Positions 26,628 through 35,841 are shown, counted from the first letter of the stretch. The stretch is 47,570 bases of DNA from Cognataquiflexum rubidum (GCF_022538115.1 NZ_JAKZAL010000030.1:1-47570); one strand, 5' to 3'. Numbers and translations are program-made. The notes: a model not told the origin generated them from the sequence alone.

Positions 26628-27290
26628 ATGCAAAAAATCGATAGAAAATTTAGGCTTGCTAGAATTTGGTCGAATGATGAGCTAAAGAAATATGCTCATT
26701 TATTTGAAGGTAATGTTATTAATGTTTCTGCTGGAGAAAATATAGATAAGCAGGGCAAAACCTACGACCAATATTTTATTAATGCCTCAAAATTTTCCTT
26801 ATCTAATTATAGTCCTGGGTCATTTAGAGGCTATGAAGGCAGACCTAATGAACATTTAATTGATCTTGAAAAACCGTTGATGGAGGAGCTCAAAAGACAG
26901 TTTGATGTAGTGTTTAATCACACCACGTTAGAACACGTTTTTGATGTTTTTACCGCTTTTAAAAATCTATGTGATCTCAGTAACGATGTTGTAATACTAG
27001 TTGTTCCATTCGCCCAAGAGCAACATGAGACAACAGATTTTTTTGACTACTGGCGTCTCACCCCAACTTGCATTCGCGAGCTTTTTAAGCGTAATGGTTT
27101 TTCAGTAATCTATGAATCAAGTAATAATGACTTTAATGCATGCACTTATTTATTTTCTATAGGATCAAGGAAACCTGAAAAATGGGTTGAGAAATTTCCT
27201 TTGATTGAACCTGAGAGGAACGCTGCTAATTGGATAGGATCAAATCCTGAAAAGAAGTCATTTTTTGGGAAAATTTTAAACAAACTATGA
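26628..27290 (+). CDS. Methyltransferase-like protein with incomplete SAM site
   Basis: The 220-residue protein has FDVVFNHTTLEHVFDVFTAF and VVILVVPFAQEQHET followed by DYWRLTPTCIRELFKRNGF. These correspond to the later half of Methyltransf_11-type domains (acceptor loop and strand 5). The N-terminal region ININVSAG-like stretch (GNVINVSAGENIDKQG) replaces the usual DxGxGxG loop, so SAM binding is uncertain. Three bases separate it from the gene before, and it overlaps the next by four (ATGA). It may be an active but divergent sugar methyltransferase, or a non-catalytic partner. Confidence 0.65.
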   Translation: MQKIDRKFRLARIWSNDELKKYAHLFEGNVINVSAGENIDKQGKTYDQYFINASKFSLSNYSPGSFRGYEGRPNEHLIDLEKPLMEELKRQFDVVFNHTTLEHVFDVFTAFKNLCDLSNDVVILVVPFAQEQHETTDFFDYWRLTPTCIRELFKRNGFSVIYESSNNDFNACTYLFSIGSRKPEKWVEKFPLIEPERNAANWIGSNPEKKSFFGKILNKL

Positions 27291-28258
27291 ATCTCAGCAA
27301 TGTAATAGTTGTTGTTCGTTCTGCTGGGGAAAGAACAATTGAACCTTGCAGGAATTTATTACTTGAGTTATTTCCAACATCAGATGTGCAGCTTATATCT
27401 GAAGTTCCTTTTTCAAAAGCAGTTGAAAAATCTTTTAAATTGGGAATTAATTCAGGTAAAGAATGGCTGGCTTGCATCGATGCTGACGTCTTAATTTCAA
27501 AAGAGCAAACTATTAAGTTTTTTGAATTTGCTTTTAATTCTCCCCCTGATTTATTCTGTATACAAAGCTTAATTTTGGATAAGTTTTTTCCAATCAAAAG
27601 ACCATCTGGCATTCATTTGTATAGAACAAAGCTATGTGAAAAAGCAATTAAGTTTATTCCTAAAGAAGGTTTATCCTTACGCCCTGAATCATTTTTGAAA
27701 AGGGAAATGGCAATTTTGGGCTACCCCACTCAGCAATCAAATGTGGTGGTCGGAATTCATGATTTTGAGCAATATTATGCTGATATATATAGAAAGTGTT
27801 TCTTGCAAGCACATAAACACAAATCATATATAAAACCGGCATTAGAAATTTGGAGAAGTAGGAAAGAATTTGATATGGATTATCAGATTGCTATTTATGG
27901 TGCTACCGCAGGGAGTTTGTATGCAGATGAAGTGCTTGTAGATAAGCGATTTTTAGAAGATGAAGCAGTAGAAATTTTGAATCTAAAAGGAATTGAGGAA
28001 AAGGAGGCCCTTGATCCAATAACAAATGATGAAATCTCAAATATCATTCATAATTCAGGTATAAATAGGGATTTGCAGGGATTAATGTTTCCCGAATCAA
28101 TGCTAAATATCCTATATGACAAAAGATATTTTGAAAGAAAACAGGGTAAAAAAGAAGTAAAATGGCGGGAGGAATTACTATTTAAGTTAATTAGAAAAAT
28201 TGGTTCAGCCCTTATAAAATGTGGCAAATTGCTACATGAATTTGCCATAAAAAAGTAA
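27287..28258 (+). CDS. Probable GT-A-fold glycosyltransferase, family not recognised
   Basis: The 323-residue protein starts VIVVVRSAGERTIEPCRNLL and contains WLACIDADVLISKEQTIKFF with D65-A-D67, the position of the metal-binding DxD in GT-A enzymes. The middle (HDFEQYYADIYRKCFLQAHKH) and C-terminal half match no family I know. The C-terminal 35 residues are basic and amphipathic. Overlaps the preceding stop by four bases. A glycosyltransferase role rests on the DxD and on context; it could also be another nucleotide-sugar enzyme. Confidence 0.6.
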   Translation: MNLSNVIVVVRSAGERTIEPCRNLLLELFPTSDVQLISEVPFSKAVEKSFKLGINSGKEWLACIDADVLISKEQTIKFFEFAFNSPPDLFCIQSLILDKFFPIKRPSGIHLYRTKLCEKAIKFIPKEGLSLRPESFLKREMAILGYPTQQSNVVVGIHDFEQYYADIYRKCFLQAHKHKSYIKPALEIWRSRKEFDMDYQIAIYGATAGSLYADEVLVDKRFLEDEAVEILNLKGIEEKEALDPITNDEISNIIHNSGINRDLQGLMFPESMLNILYDKRYFERKQGKKEVKWREELLFKLIRKIGSALIKCGKLLHEFAIKK

Positions 28259-28269
28259 ATTATTTTTTA

Positions 28270-29520
28270 ATGAGTAAAAAAATAAAGCTATTATTTTTAA
28301 TGCATGATAGGCCTAAATACCCAAGCGGTCCAATTATTAATTATTTGCGCCTTTTGCCTAGACTTGTTGAAAAACAATATGAGGTCCACCTTTTAGCAAT
28401 CTATCATCAAGATTGCCCAAATGCCAGAGAATTAAGTAAAATGGGAGTTCATCTTTATTCTACTCCTTACACATATTCGGAGATACTTGTACAATGGATT
28501 CTTCAAACTGCAGAGCTTATACAACCGGATATTTTCATCCCTGATGTTTCAACCCAAGGATGTTTTGCAGGTAAATGGTTATTAGAGGCGGGTATTCCTG
28601 TCATAAATACCCATCGTAGCGATGATGAATTGAACTGGGGCAAAGCAATATATTTTTCTGACCCAAGTTATAATTGGCTCTTGTCTGGTATTGTAAGTGT
28701 CAGCAGTTATTTGCAAAATGAGTTAAAGAATAGAATAGGATCAAGTTCAATATTACATGAAGTAATTCCTTCAGGAGTTGAAGTCTATTCCAATAAAATA
28801 CTACATACATCGCAAAGAATAAATATTGTATTTTCAGGGCGCTTAGTAGAAAAGCAAAAGCGAATATTGTCTACCATTTCAGCCTTTAATTCTTTATGCA
28901 ATAACCATAAAGAGATATATTTTACAATTATTGGCGATGGACCTGAAAGGATAAATTGCGAAAAATCAGTTTCTTCTGAAGGAAATAGTGACCGGTTTCA
29001 ATTTACTGGGAGGCTTTTAGGAAGAAAATATAAAGAAGCTCTCTCCAATAATCATATTATAGTTTTGTTATCAGATTATGAGGGAACTCCAGGGGCTTTA
29101 TTAGATGGAATGTCATGTGGGTTAATTCCCGTAGCGCTGCGATATAATGGAATTGATGAATTGATAGAGCATGAAATTAATGGGATCATCGTAGAAGACC
29201 GTTGTAATTCATTTATTAATGCTATAGCTAAATTGATTGATAACATCGAATTGAGAACAAGACTATCAAACTCGGCAAGATTAACAATAGAGCAAAGATA
29301 CTCCATAGAAGTAATAGTCGATAAATGGGTACTATTATTCAGTCAAGTACTTCAATTGAAAAACCTTAAAAAAAAGAAATTTGTAGCTCCAGGAAAAATT
29401 ATTTTGCCTAAACATAACCCTATATTACTGGAAGACAATAGATTACCGAATAAATCAATAATGAGAATTTTATTTGATTTGATTCCATATAGTAATAACC
29501 TTAGAAAAATGCTTAAATAA
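28270..29520 (+). CDS. GT4 family glycosyltransferase
   Basis: The 416-residue GT-B protein has KIKLLFLMHDRPKYPSGPIINYLRLL at the start, the donor-domain opening INIVFSGRLVEKQKRILSTISAF, YFTIIGDGPERINCEKSV and LLSDYEGTPGALLDGMSCGLIPVA. In the E-x7-E motif the second glutamate is replaced by aspartate (EGTPGALLD), unusual but conservative. A tail of about 50 residues after the fold is basic. It is followed after two bases by a methyltransferase gene. Confidence 0.9.
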   Translation: MSKKIKLLFLMHDRPKYPSGPIINYLRLLPRLVEKQYEVHLLAIYHQDCPNARELSKMGVHLYSTPYTYSEILVQWILQTAELIQPDIFIPDVSTQGCFAGKWLLEAGIPVINTHRSDDELNWGKAIYFSDPSYNWLLSGIVSVSSYLQNELKNRIGSSSILHEVIPSGVEVYSNKILHTSQRINIVFSGRLVEKQKRILSTISAFNSLCNNHKEIYFTIIGDGPERINCEKSVSSEGNSDRFQFTGRLLGRKYKEALSNNHIIVLLSDYEGTPGALLDGMSCGLIPVALRYNGIDELIEHEINGIIVEDRCNSFINAIAKLIDNIELRTRLSNSARLTIEQRYSIEVIVDKWVLLFSQVLQLKNLKKKKFVAPGKIILPKHNPILLEDNRLPNKSIMRILFDLIPYSNNLRKMLK

Positions 29521-29522
29521 GA

Positions 29523-30230
29523 ATGGCAGATAATTTTATTGATATTCCATTTGAGAAAAGTAATCTTGACAGATATATTGTTCGAACCTCAATATTACAG
29601 GCAATAACTGAAAGATTACCTATTTTGAATGGTAAATTACTCGATGCAGGCTGTGGTAAAATGCCATATAAAGAGTTTATTCTATCTAAAAGTAATGTTG
29701 AGCAATATGTTGGACTTGATATAGATTCTGCACTTGTTTACGATTCAGAAATTGGTCCGGATATTACATGGGATGGAAAAATAATGCCCTTTGATAATAA
29801 CTCTTTTAATAGCTGTATGGCCACAGAAGTATTGGAGCATTGTCCAGAGCCGGAAGTATTTTTAAAAGAAGTACATAGAGTTTTGATGCCGGGAGGGATA
29901 ATCTTTTTTACAGTACCATTTTTGTGGCCACTTCATGAAGTTCCCCATGATGAATACCGATATACTCCATTTTCCTTACAGAGGCATTTAGAGAATTCCG
30001 GTTTTACTCAAATTGAAATTTCCTCACTTGGAGGTTGGAATGCGAGTTTGGCCCAAATGATGGGATTGTGGGTAAGAAGGTCACCCATGTCTTCAAAAAA
30101 AAGAAGTATTTTGAGTAAATTATTTTTGCCAGTAATTAAGCATTTGCTTAAAACAGACCTCATACCTGAACATCATTCCGAGAGGAATATGGTTACCGGA
30201 TTTGCTGGAGTTGCCTATAAACCTCAATGA
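29523..30230 (+). CDS. Class I SAM-dependent methyltransferase
   Basis: The 235-residue protein has LLDAGCGKMPYKEFIL (SAM loop DAGCGKMPYK at 41-50), YVGLDID (acidic end of strand 2), MPFDNNSFNSCMATEVLEHCPEPEVFLKEVHRVLMPGG (acceptor and strand-4 region) and FTVPFLWPLHEVPHDEYRYTPFSL, all typical of Methyltransf_11 proteins in glycan clusters. The stop overlaps the next start (ATGA). Likely substrate: a sugar of the glycan or a chain end. Confidence 0.9.
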   Translation: MADNFIDIPFEKSNLDRYIVRTSILQAITERLPILNGKLLDAGCGKMPYKEFILSKSNVEQYVGLDIDSALVYDSEIGPDITWDGKIMPFDNNSFNSCMATEVLEHCPEPEVFLKEVHRVLMPGGIIFFTVPFLWPLHEVPHDEYRYTPFSLQRHLENSGFTQIEISSLGGWNASLAQMMGLWVRRSPMSSKKRSILSKLFLPVIKHLLKTDLIPEHHSERNMVTGFAGVAYKPQ

Positions 30231-31336
30231 AAAAAAACTTAGCTATTGTCAGTCCCAATCAGAATGCAGTTTCTGAAACCTTTATTCAGGCCCATAGAAA
30301 TCTTGATGCCAAGGTTTATTTTTATTTTGGGGGATTTTTTCCTAGCGAATTGGAAAACAGTAATGATCTGAGGTTCAAAAAATGGAAATATTTAAAGTAT
30401 TTCATCAAATCAAAAACAGGGATTATAAGGAATATTGGTTTTACAGAATATCAACTAGCCGAAAGTTTCAAACAGAATAAAATACAGGTTGTATTGGCAG
30501 AATACGGCCCAACTGGAGTAAAGATTCTTTCAGTTTGTAGGCGCTTGGGAATTCCTATGATTGTTCACTTTCACGGTTTCGATGCCACCGAAAAAAATAT
30601 ATTGAATAAATACAGTGAACAATATAGGCTGTTGTTTGACTATGCTATTAAAACCATAGCAGTTTCCAATTACATGAAAAATAGCCTGTTGCAATTGGGA
30701 TGTTCAGAGGAAAAGATATTACTAAATATCTATGGGCCCCATCATGATTTTTATAAGGTACAGCCTTTGTACAATACCCAGCAGTTGGTGTCAGTTGGGA
30801 GGTTTGTAGAAAAAAAAGCACCTCATCTTACTATTTTGGCCTTTTCAAAAGTTGTTTATGAGTTTCCCAATGCTAAAATGCTCATGATAGGTGAAGGTCC
30901 CTTGTTGGGTCCTTGCATGGATTTGGTTAAATACCTGAAAATCGAAAACAATGTAGAATTCTTGGGTGTACAGGACAGAAATATTATAATAAAGCATTTT
31001 TCAAATTCTTTGGCTTACGTACAACACTCCAAAAAAGATATGAACGGCGATATGGAGGGGACACCTGTATCCATTTTAGAGGCCTCAGCAGCAGGATTGC
31101 CTGTAATCTCCACGTTTCATGCGGGTATTCCGGATGTAATTAAGAATGAAAAAACAGGATTATTGGTTGATGAAGAAAACGTTGAAGGGATGAGCGAATG
31201 TATGTTGCAATTACTTCGTAATCCGCAACAAGCAAAGAAATTGGGAACTGACGGGAAAAGATACATCCTGGAAAATCACACTTTGGAACAGCATCTTAAT
31301 GAGATAAACAATCTAATCAATCAAATCAAAAATTGA
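30227..31336 (+). CDS. GT4 family glycosyltransferase
   Basis: The 369-residue GT-B protein shows MIVHFHGFDATEKNILNKY, IAVSNYMKNSLLQLGCSEEKILLNIYGPH, LVSVGRFVEKKAPHLTILAF, LMIGEGPLLGPCMDLV and EGTPVSILEASAAGLPVI with an intact E-x7-E motif. The HFHG/ATEK segment and the SKKDMNGDMEGTP insertion resemble colanic-acid WcaL-type transferases. Overlaps the upstream gene by ATGA and the downstream gene by TTGA. Confidence 0.92.
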   Translation: MKKNLAIVSPNQNAVSETFIQAHRNLDAKVYFYFGGFFPSELENSNDLRFKKWKYLKYFIKSKTGIIRNIGFTEYQLAESFKQNKIQVVLAEYGPTGVKILSVCRRLGIPMIVHFHGFDATEKNILNKYSEQYRLLFDYAIKTIAVSNYMKNSLLQLGCSEEKILLNIYGPHHDFYKVQPLYNTQQLVSVGRFVEKKAPHLTILAFSKVVYEFPNAKMLMIGEGPLLGPCMDLVKYLKIENNVEFLGVQDRNIIIKHFSNSLAYVQHSKKDMNGDMEGTPVSILEASAAGLPVISTFHAGIPDVIKNEKTGLLVDEENVEGMSECMLQLLRNPQQAKKLGTDGKRYILENHTLEQHLNEINNLINQIKN

Positions 31337-32403
31337 TCGGTTTAGTTTCTATATTGATACCCAATTTTAATAAAGAGACGTTCATTAGAAGAACATTAAA
31401 GTCCATTTTAAATCAATCATATACTTATTGGGAATGTATTATTGTTGATGATGGAAGTACAGATGATTCTTGGGAAATATTGAAATCTTTTGAGACGAAA
31501 GATAATAGATTTAAAATTTTCAAAAGACCGGATTATTTTAAGAAGGGGGCCAATAGTTGTAGGAATTTTGCTTTGGAAATAGCCTCTGGAGATTACATTG
31601 TTTGGTTTGACTCTGATGATTTGATGCTCGAAAATGCGCTATCCAATAGGTTAGCATTAATAAAAGGAAATGATTTTATAGCATTCCAAGGGCTTCAGTG
31701 GGATCTTAAAAGCAATTTTGGGTTAGTTATAAATAATATTGGAGGTACCAATACTTATTTTTCTTTTTTATTTTTTTTTCCGAAATGGTTGACTCCAAGC
31801 ACTATTATAAAAAAATCCTTTTTAATAGAGAATAATATTTTCTGGGACAAAGATATCCCCTTTTACCAAGATATTTTTTATAATTTATCTCTGCTGTCTA
31901 ATGCAAAAAAATTCGAATTCTTTCAAGACAAACCGGACTGGATTTGGGTAGATGCCCAAGAAAGTATGGGCAAGCAAATCAAAAAAGATCATGGAATTGC
32001 TTCACAGATTATTTTCATTGGGGCCCTAAAAATAATTATGGATAAGTTGAATATTGATCCAAAAGATCAAAAGCTTGTTCTATTAAAAAGAATGTATGCA
32101 GTTTTTTCACAAATGCAGGAAAATGGAAATTTTTTAAATCAGGAACCTGTGAATATTTATCTGGAATATATGAGTGAAAAGCGTTTACTTAAAAAGATTG
32201 AATATTTCTTTCTTAAAGCGCATTTAAAGTTAGGATTTACTTCATTGAAAAAAGGGAATCTGGTGTTAAAATTTCTCTTTTATAGAATCATTGACTGGAA
32301 AGTTTCTAAAAATGTAAAAAAATATAAGGAGAGTTTCCTCAAGGATTCAGTATTAATAAAGGATATTTTTTCCCAAGATTTTCAAAACAATATTTTGGGA
32401 TGA
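31333..32403 (+). CDS. GT2 family glycosyltransferase
   Basis: The 356-residue protein starts MIGLVSILIPNFNKETFIRRTL at a TTG whose last bases lie in the stop of the previous gene (TTGA). IIVDDGSTDDSWEIL, ANSCRNFALEIASGDYIVWFDSDDLMLENAL and TPSTIIKKSFLIENNIFWDK are the nucleotide, metal and acceptor motifs. The domain order parallels the GT2 protein at 19761. The C-terminal ~100 residues are basic and helical. It ends with an ATGA overlap to the next GT4 gene. Confidence 0.92.
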   Translation: MIGLVSILIPNFNKETFIRRTLKSILNQSYTYWECIIVDDGSTDDSWEILKSFETKDNRFKIFKRPDYFKKGANSCRNFALEIASGDYIVWFDSDDLMLENALSNRLALIKGNDFIAFQGLQWDLKSNFGLVINNIGGTNTYFSFLFFFPKWLTPSTIIKKSFLIENNIFWDKDIPFYQDIFYNLSLLSNAKKFEFFQDKPDWIWVDAQESMGKQIKKDHGIASQIIFIGALKIIMDKLNIDPKDQKLVLLKRMYAVFSQMQENGNFLNQEPVNIYLEYMSEKRLLKKIEYFFLKAHLKLGFTSLKKGNLVLKFLFYRIIDWKVSKNVKKYKESFLKDSVLIKDIFSQDFQNNILG

Positions 32404-33503
32404 AAATTATCAGGATTGTTCCGTATTTAGATTTTGGTGGAGTTGAGAAAAGGCTGGAACTGACAGCAAAAGGTTTTTTGAAAAAGAAGAAGCATGAACT
32501 GATTATAATAGTATTATCTACAATTGGGTCTACCGGTGAAAAAATTAGCGATATGGGGTTTGATGTTATATCCCTTGACCGAAACCCTAAAATCCCCAAT
32601 ATTGGAATTATTCGTAAACTTTATGCCATTTTCAAATCCCTTCAGCCGGATGTGATTCATTGTTCAGGATCTGAGGCTAACTTTCATGGGTTGATAGCGG
32701 CTTATTTAGCGGGGGTTCCTGTTAGGATTGGAGAGGAAATAGGATTTCCGAACCATGACTGGAAATGGAGATTGATTTTTCGTCTTACATTTAACCTAGC
32801 CCATCAGGTTATAGGAATATCAGAAGCAGTGAAGCAGAGGATTGTTGACTTGGGAGAAGTAAATGGTGACAAAGTGAGAGTGGTTTATAATCCCGTTGCA
32901 ATCAAGGAAGGTGTGGGCCGAAGTTATAGCAGTAGGAACATTAAATCAGTCATCACAAAGTCATTTGTACTTGTGACTACAGGAAGATTGGTTCAAATAA
33001 AGAATCAGGATCTATTGATCAAAGTTTTTTCGCGTTTGATTATAAATAATCCAGATAAGAAATTGGAGTTGTGGATAGTAGGCGAGGGGCCTGAAAGGGA
33101 AAGCTTGCAGGCAACTATCCAAGATTTGGGTGTAGTGGATAAGGTAATGCTGTACGGTTATCAGGAGAATGTATTTCCATATTTGAATCAAGCCGATGCA
33201 TTTATATTGCCCTCTTTTTCAGAAGGTTTTTCCATTTCTTTGGTGGAAGCTATGTCCAGCGGTTTGCCTTGTATAGCCACCAAGATTGGAGGGCCTTCAG
33301 AAATTATCACTTCAGGTACCGGGTATTTAATTGATCCAAAAGATTCCAATGATATACTTGATAAAATACAGAAAGTCATAGATTTGCCTGAAAATGAAAG
33401 GATCGAACTAGGTCGGAGGGCAAAAGAGGATGTTGAAAAAAGATTTTCAGTCGAAAAATACGTGCAGGATCTTATGAATTGCTATCTAGCTTCAAAGAAT
33501 TGA
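32400..33503 (+). CDS. GT4 family glycosyltransferase
   Basis: The 367-residue GT-B protein has IIRIVPYLDFGGVEKRLELTAKGFL (FGGVEKR acceptor loop), VIHCSGSEANFHGLIAAYLAGVPVRIG, VVYNPVAIKEGVG, LVTTGRLVQIKNQDLLIKVF, LWIVGEGPERESL and PSFSEGFSISLVEAMSSGLPCIATKIGGPSEII with the E-x7-E pair. It directly precedes the polymerase-like protein at 33522. The same GT4-plus-membrane-protein order recurs at 37263-39705. Confidence 0.94.
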   Translation: MKIIRIVPYLDFGGVEKRLELTAKGFLKKKKHELIIIVLSTIGSTGEKISDMGFDVISLDRNPKIPNIGIIRKLYAIFKSLQPDVIHCSGSEANFHGLIAAYLAGVPVRIGEEIGFPNHDWKWRLIFRLTFNLAHQVIGISEAVKQRIVDLGEVNGDKVRVVYNPVAIKEGVGRSYSSRNIKSVITKSFVLVTTGRLVQIKNQDLLIKVFSRLIINNPDKKLELWIVGEGPERESLQATIQDLGVVDKVMLYGYQENVFPYLNQADAFILPSFSEGFSISLVEAMSSGLPCIATKIGGPSEIITSGTGYLIDPKDSNDILDKIQKVIDLPENERIELGRRAKEDVEKRFSVEKYVQDLMNCYLASKN

Positions 33504-33521
33504 AATAAATGAAATTGCGCC

Positions 33522-34769
33522 TTGCTTGATATATTAGTCCTATTTATTTGCCTCATTGCCCTGGTCAATACCAATCAAAGTATTGCGAAAAAACATGGAT
33601 TGCCTGCAAAATATATCAATCAGCTTCATATATTATTGGCGTTTCACATTTTTTTCAGTGTAGTATTCACCGTTTACATATTGAATCTCGGTGGAGATTC
33701 TTATGGGTATTGGAAATACCTGATGGAGCAGGTACCTGTCCATTATCAAACCATGGGTGAGTTTTTCGGGACAAGTACGACGTTTATTCTTTGGATGAAT
33801 TTTTATCCAAGCAAAGTCTTGGGCTTGGAATATATTACAGGAAATATCCTATATGGGTTTTTGGGTTTTATGGGCATGCGATACCTTTTTGTAATGGTAG
33901 CAGAATTATGGCCCACAAATTACAGTATTTTAGGTTTGCCTCTTTTTCCAACCATATTTTTTTTCCCTAATTTTCATTTTTGGACAGGAGGAGTAGGTAA
34001 GGATGTAGTTTGTTTTTGGGGAATTGCCTGGTTTATGTATGCAGTTCAAAACTATAGGAAAAGGTGGTGGCAGGGCTTGATTGCGCTGTTTTTTGTCTAT
34101 ATGGCAAGGCCACATATGGGATTAAGTGTAATTATGGCCGCGACATTGGCCATTTTGCTTGGCTCAGAAATCAAAGCCACATACAAAGCAGGTCTTTTGG
34201 TAATTGCAGTTTTAGGTTCTTTGTATTTATCAGTAGGTGCACTTGAATTTTTGGAAATTGAGGATTTTTCATTTGAGACTTTGGATGCACTCGCCACTAA
34301 AAAATCCGGTTATTTGAGTGTTGCAGGTTCATCTGTAGATACTTCAGGGTATAATATATTCATGAAGATTTTTACTTACATGTACCGGCCGTTGTTTATT
34401 GATGCTCATAATATCATGGCTTTTGTAAGTGGGTTTGAAAATATCCTCTATCTGTATCTTAGCTTTTTTATTTTCAGAAATTGGACACCCGAAGCCATCC
34501 GTGACATGCCTGTATTTATTAAAGCAGGGATGATTGCCTTTATTCCTATCACGATCGCTTTTGCAAGCTCACTCAGTAACTTGGGTATCATCATGCGGAT
34601 GAAGAACATGACGATGATTTACTTCGTGCTTTTTGTATTTTTTTTAATTTCCTACAATAAGAATTTGAGATTCCTTAAAATGAAGGAGAAGATCAGGTAT
34701 TATCAGAAGAGGGAGGAGATTATCAGGAAGAAGGCGGAGACTGCCACCCCACCCCCTTTGTCCCCCTGA
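33522..34769 (+). CDS. Polytopic membrane protein, candidate Wzy-type polymerase (paralogue of 38509)
   Basis: The 415-residue protein has about ten hydrophobic helices. It shares with the protein at 38509: GGDSYGYW (57-64), YPSKVLGL (95-102), GNILYGFLGFMGMR, PNFHFWTGGVGKD (149-161), and near the end LSNLGIIMRMKNMTMIYF. Helix number, the large polar loop around residues 245-285 and the late Arg-containing motif are as in EpsG/Wzy-type polymerases, but the family is not named by me. The start is TTG at 33522. The last residues (ATPPPLSP) are encoded by the repeat that begins at about 34740, which also supplies the stop codon. Confidence 0.7.
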   Translation: MLDILVLFICLIALVNTNQSIAKKHGLPAKYINQLHILLAFHIFFSVVFTVYILNLGGDSYGYWKYLMEQVPVHYQTMGEFFGTSTTFILWMNFYPSKVLGLEYITGNILYGFLGFMGMRYLFVMVAELWPTNYSILGLPLFPTIFFFPNFHFWTGGVGKDVVCFWGIAWFMYAVQNYRKRWWQGLIALFFVYMARPHMGLSVIMAATLAILLGSEIKATYKAGLLVIAVLGSLYLSVGALEFLEIEDFSFETLDALATKKSGYLSVAGSSVDTSGYNIFMKIFTYMYRPLFIDAHNIMAFVSGFENILYLYLSFFIFRNWTPEAIRDMPVFIKAGMIAFIPITIAFASSLSNLGIIMRMKNMTMIYFVLFVFFLISYNKNLRFLKMKEKIRYYQKREEIIRKKAETATPPPLSP

Positions 34770-35400
34770 AGACTTTACCCCCTGTATCCCCCTGAAGGGG
34801 AGATTGCTGACGCGCTGTTCCTTCTACCCCCTTTGTCCCCCTGAAGGGGGAGTTAGAGGTAATGATTAAGGATATTGGGAAAGTATGGGGAATGAATCCG
34901 TTAAGTTTCGGATGTGCCATATTGGTTTGCATTCTCCCTCCCACTTGGGGGAGGGTCGGGGAAAAATACCCCCTGTGTCCCCCTAGAGGGGGAATATGTT
35001 GAAATGAATTAAAATACTGGGAAAGTATGGGGAATGAATCCGTTAAGTTTCGGATTTGCCATATTGGTTTGGATACTCCCTCCCTTTTTGGGGAGGGTCG
35101 GGGTGGGGGTGTCATGGCTTGTGTGAAACTAGCTCCTTATTTTGCGGGAAAGATTTTGCCCATTGGGCTGTCCAAGATGGGAATTGGATTCTGGGAAATT
35201 TTGCACCCTGCGTCCTCCTGCCCCCTGTGTCCCCCTGAAGGGGGATTTGGCGGTATTTTAAAGGATTGGTTTAAGAGGAAAATTCTATTTCCAACTTTAG
35301 AAGAATCATTATAGCTTAAGATTCTCCCTCCCACTTGGGGGAGGGTCGGGGTGGGGATGTTATCCCCCTGAAGGGTGAGGTTTGATCCTAGAGATTTTAT
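34740..35400. repeat. CCCCCTTTGTCCCCCTGAAGGGG repeat region
   Basis: This stretch between two convergent genes is built of GC-rich units: CCCCCTGAAGGGGGA and CTCCCTCCCACTTGGGGGAGGG (both hairpin-forming). A longer unit starting GGGAAAGTATGGGGAATGAA occurs at 34877 and again at 35019 (period 142 bp). A third CTCCCTCCCACTTGGGG copy is near 35322. The outer ends run into the 3' ends of both neighbouring genes. No gene of its own. Confidence 0.85.
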
Positions 35401-35758
35401 CAAGGATCTTGAAGGAGACAGCATCTATATCATCCCACAGCTCTTCATTTGTAATTCTCATTACTTCAATTCCAAGCTGATTGAGTTCGAAGGTCCTTCC
35501 GAGGTCGTATTCTGCTTGTTCAGGATTGAGGTGAATGCCTCCGTCGAGTTCTATGATCAGTCTGAGTTCATGGCAATAAAAATCAGCGATGAATTTATGA
35601 ACTGGATGTTGTCGTCTGAATTTGTATCCCTCAAATTGTTTTTTTCTTAGTAAAGTCCAAAGGTTGTTTTCTGAAGGGGTTATATTTTTTCTCAATTCCC
35701 TTGCCCTTCTGAAAATTTCAGGGCTTGCTCCATAAAACAGGTTTTCTTTGTAAGACAT
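35360..35758 (-). CDS. DUF559 (Vsr-like) endonuclease-fold protein
   Basis: The 132-residue protein shows the DUF559 pattern: RARELRKNITPSENNLWTLLRKKQFEGYKFRRQHPVHKFIADFYCHELRLIIELDGG (E70 and D72 in IIELDGG are candidate metal ligands), followed by LNQLGIEVMRITNEELW. The family belongs to the restriction-endonuclease-like fold and is related to very-short-patch repair nucleases; its function is not established. It stands alone, opposite in direction to the polysaccharide genes. The C-terminal KPHPSGG and stop are encoded by the adjacent CCCCCTGAAGGG repeat. Confidence 0.88.
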   Translation of the reverse strand: MSYKENLFYGASPEIFRRARELRKNITPSENNLWTLLRKKQFEGYKFRRQHPVHKFIADFYCHELRLIIELDGGIHLNPEQAEYDLGRTFELNQLGIEVMRITNEELWDDIDAVSFKILDKISRIKPHPSGG

Positions 35759-35841
35759 AGGGTAAATTTACAAAGTCCTATATTTTCATAATCAAAATAA
35801 ACGTTTAAGATCGTTTAAACTTCCCATAAGAAGTATTTATC

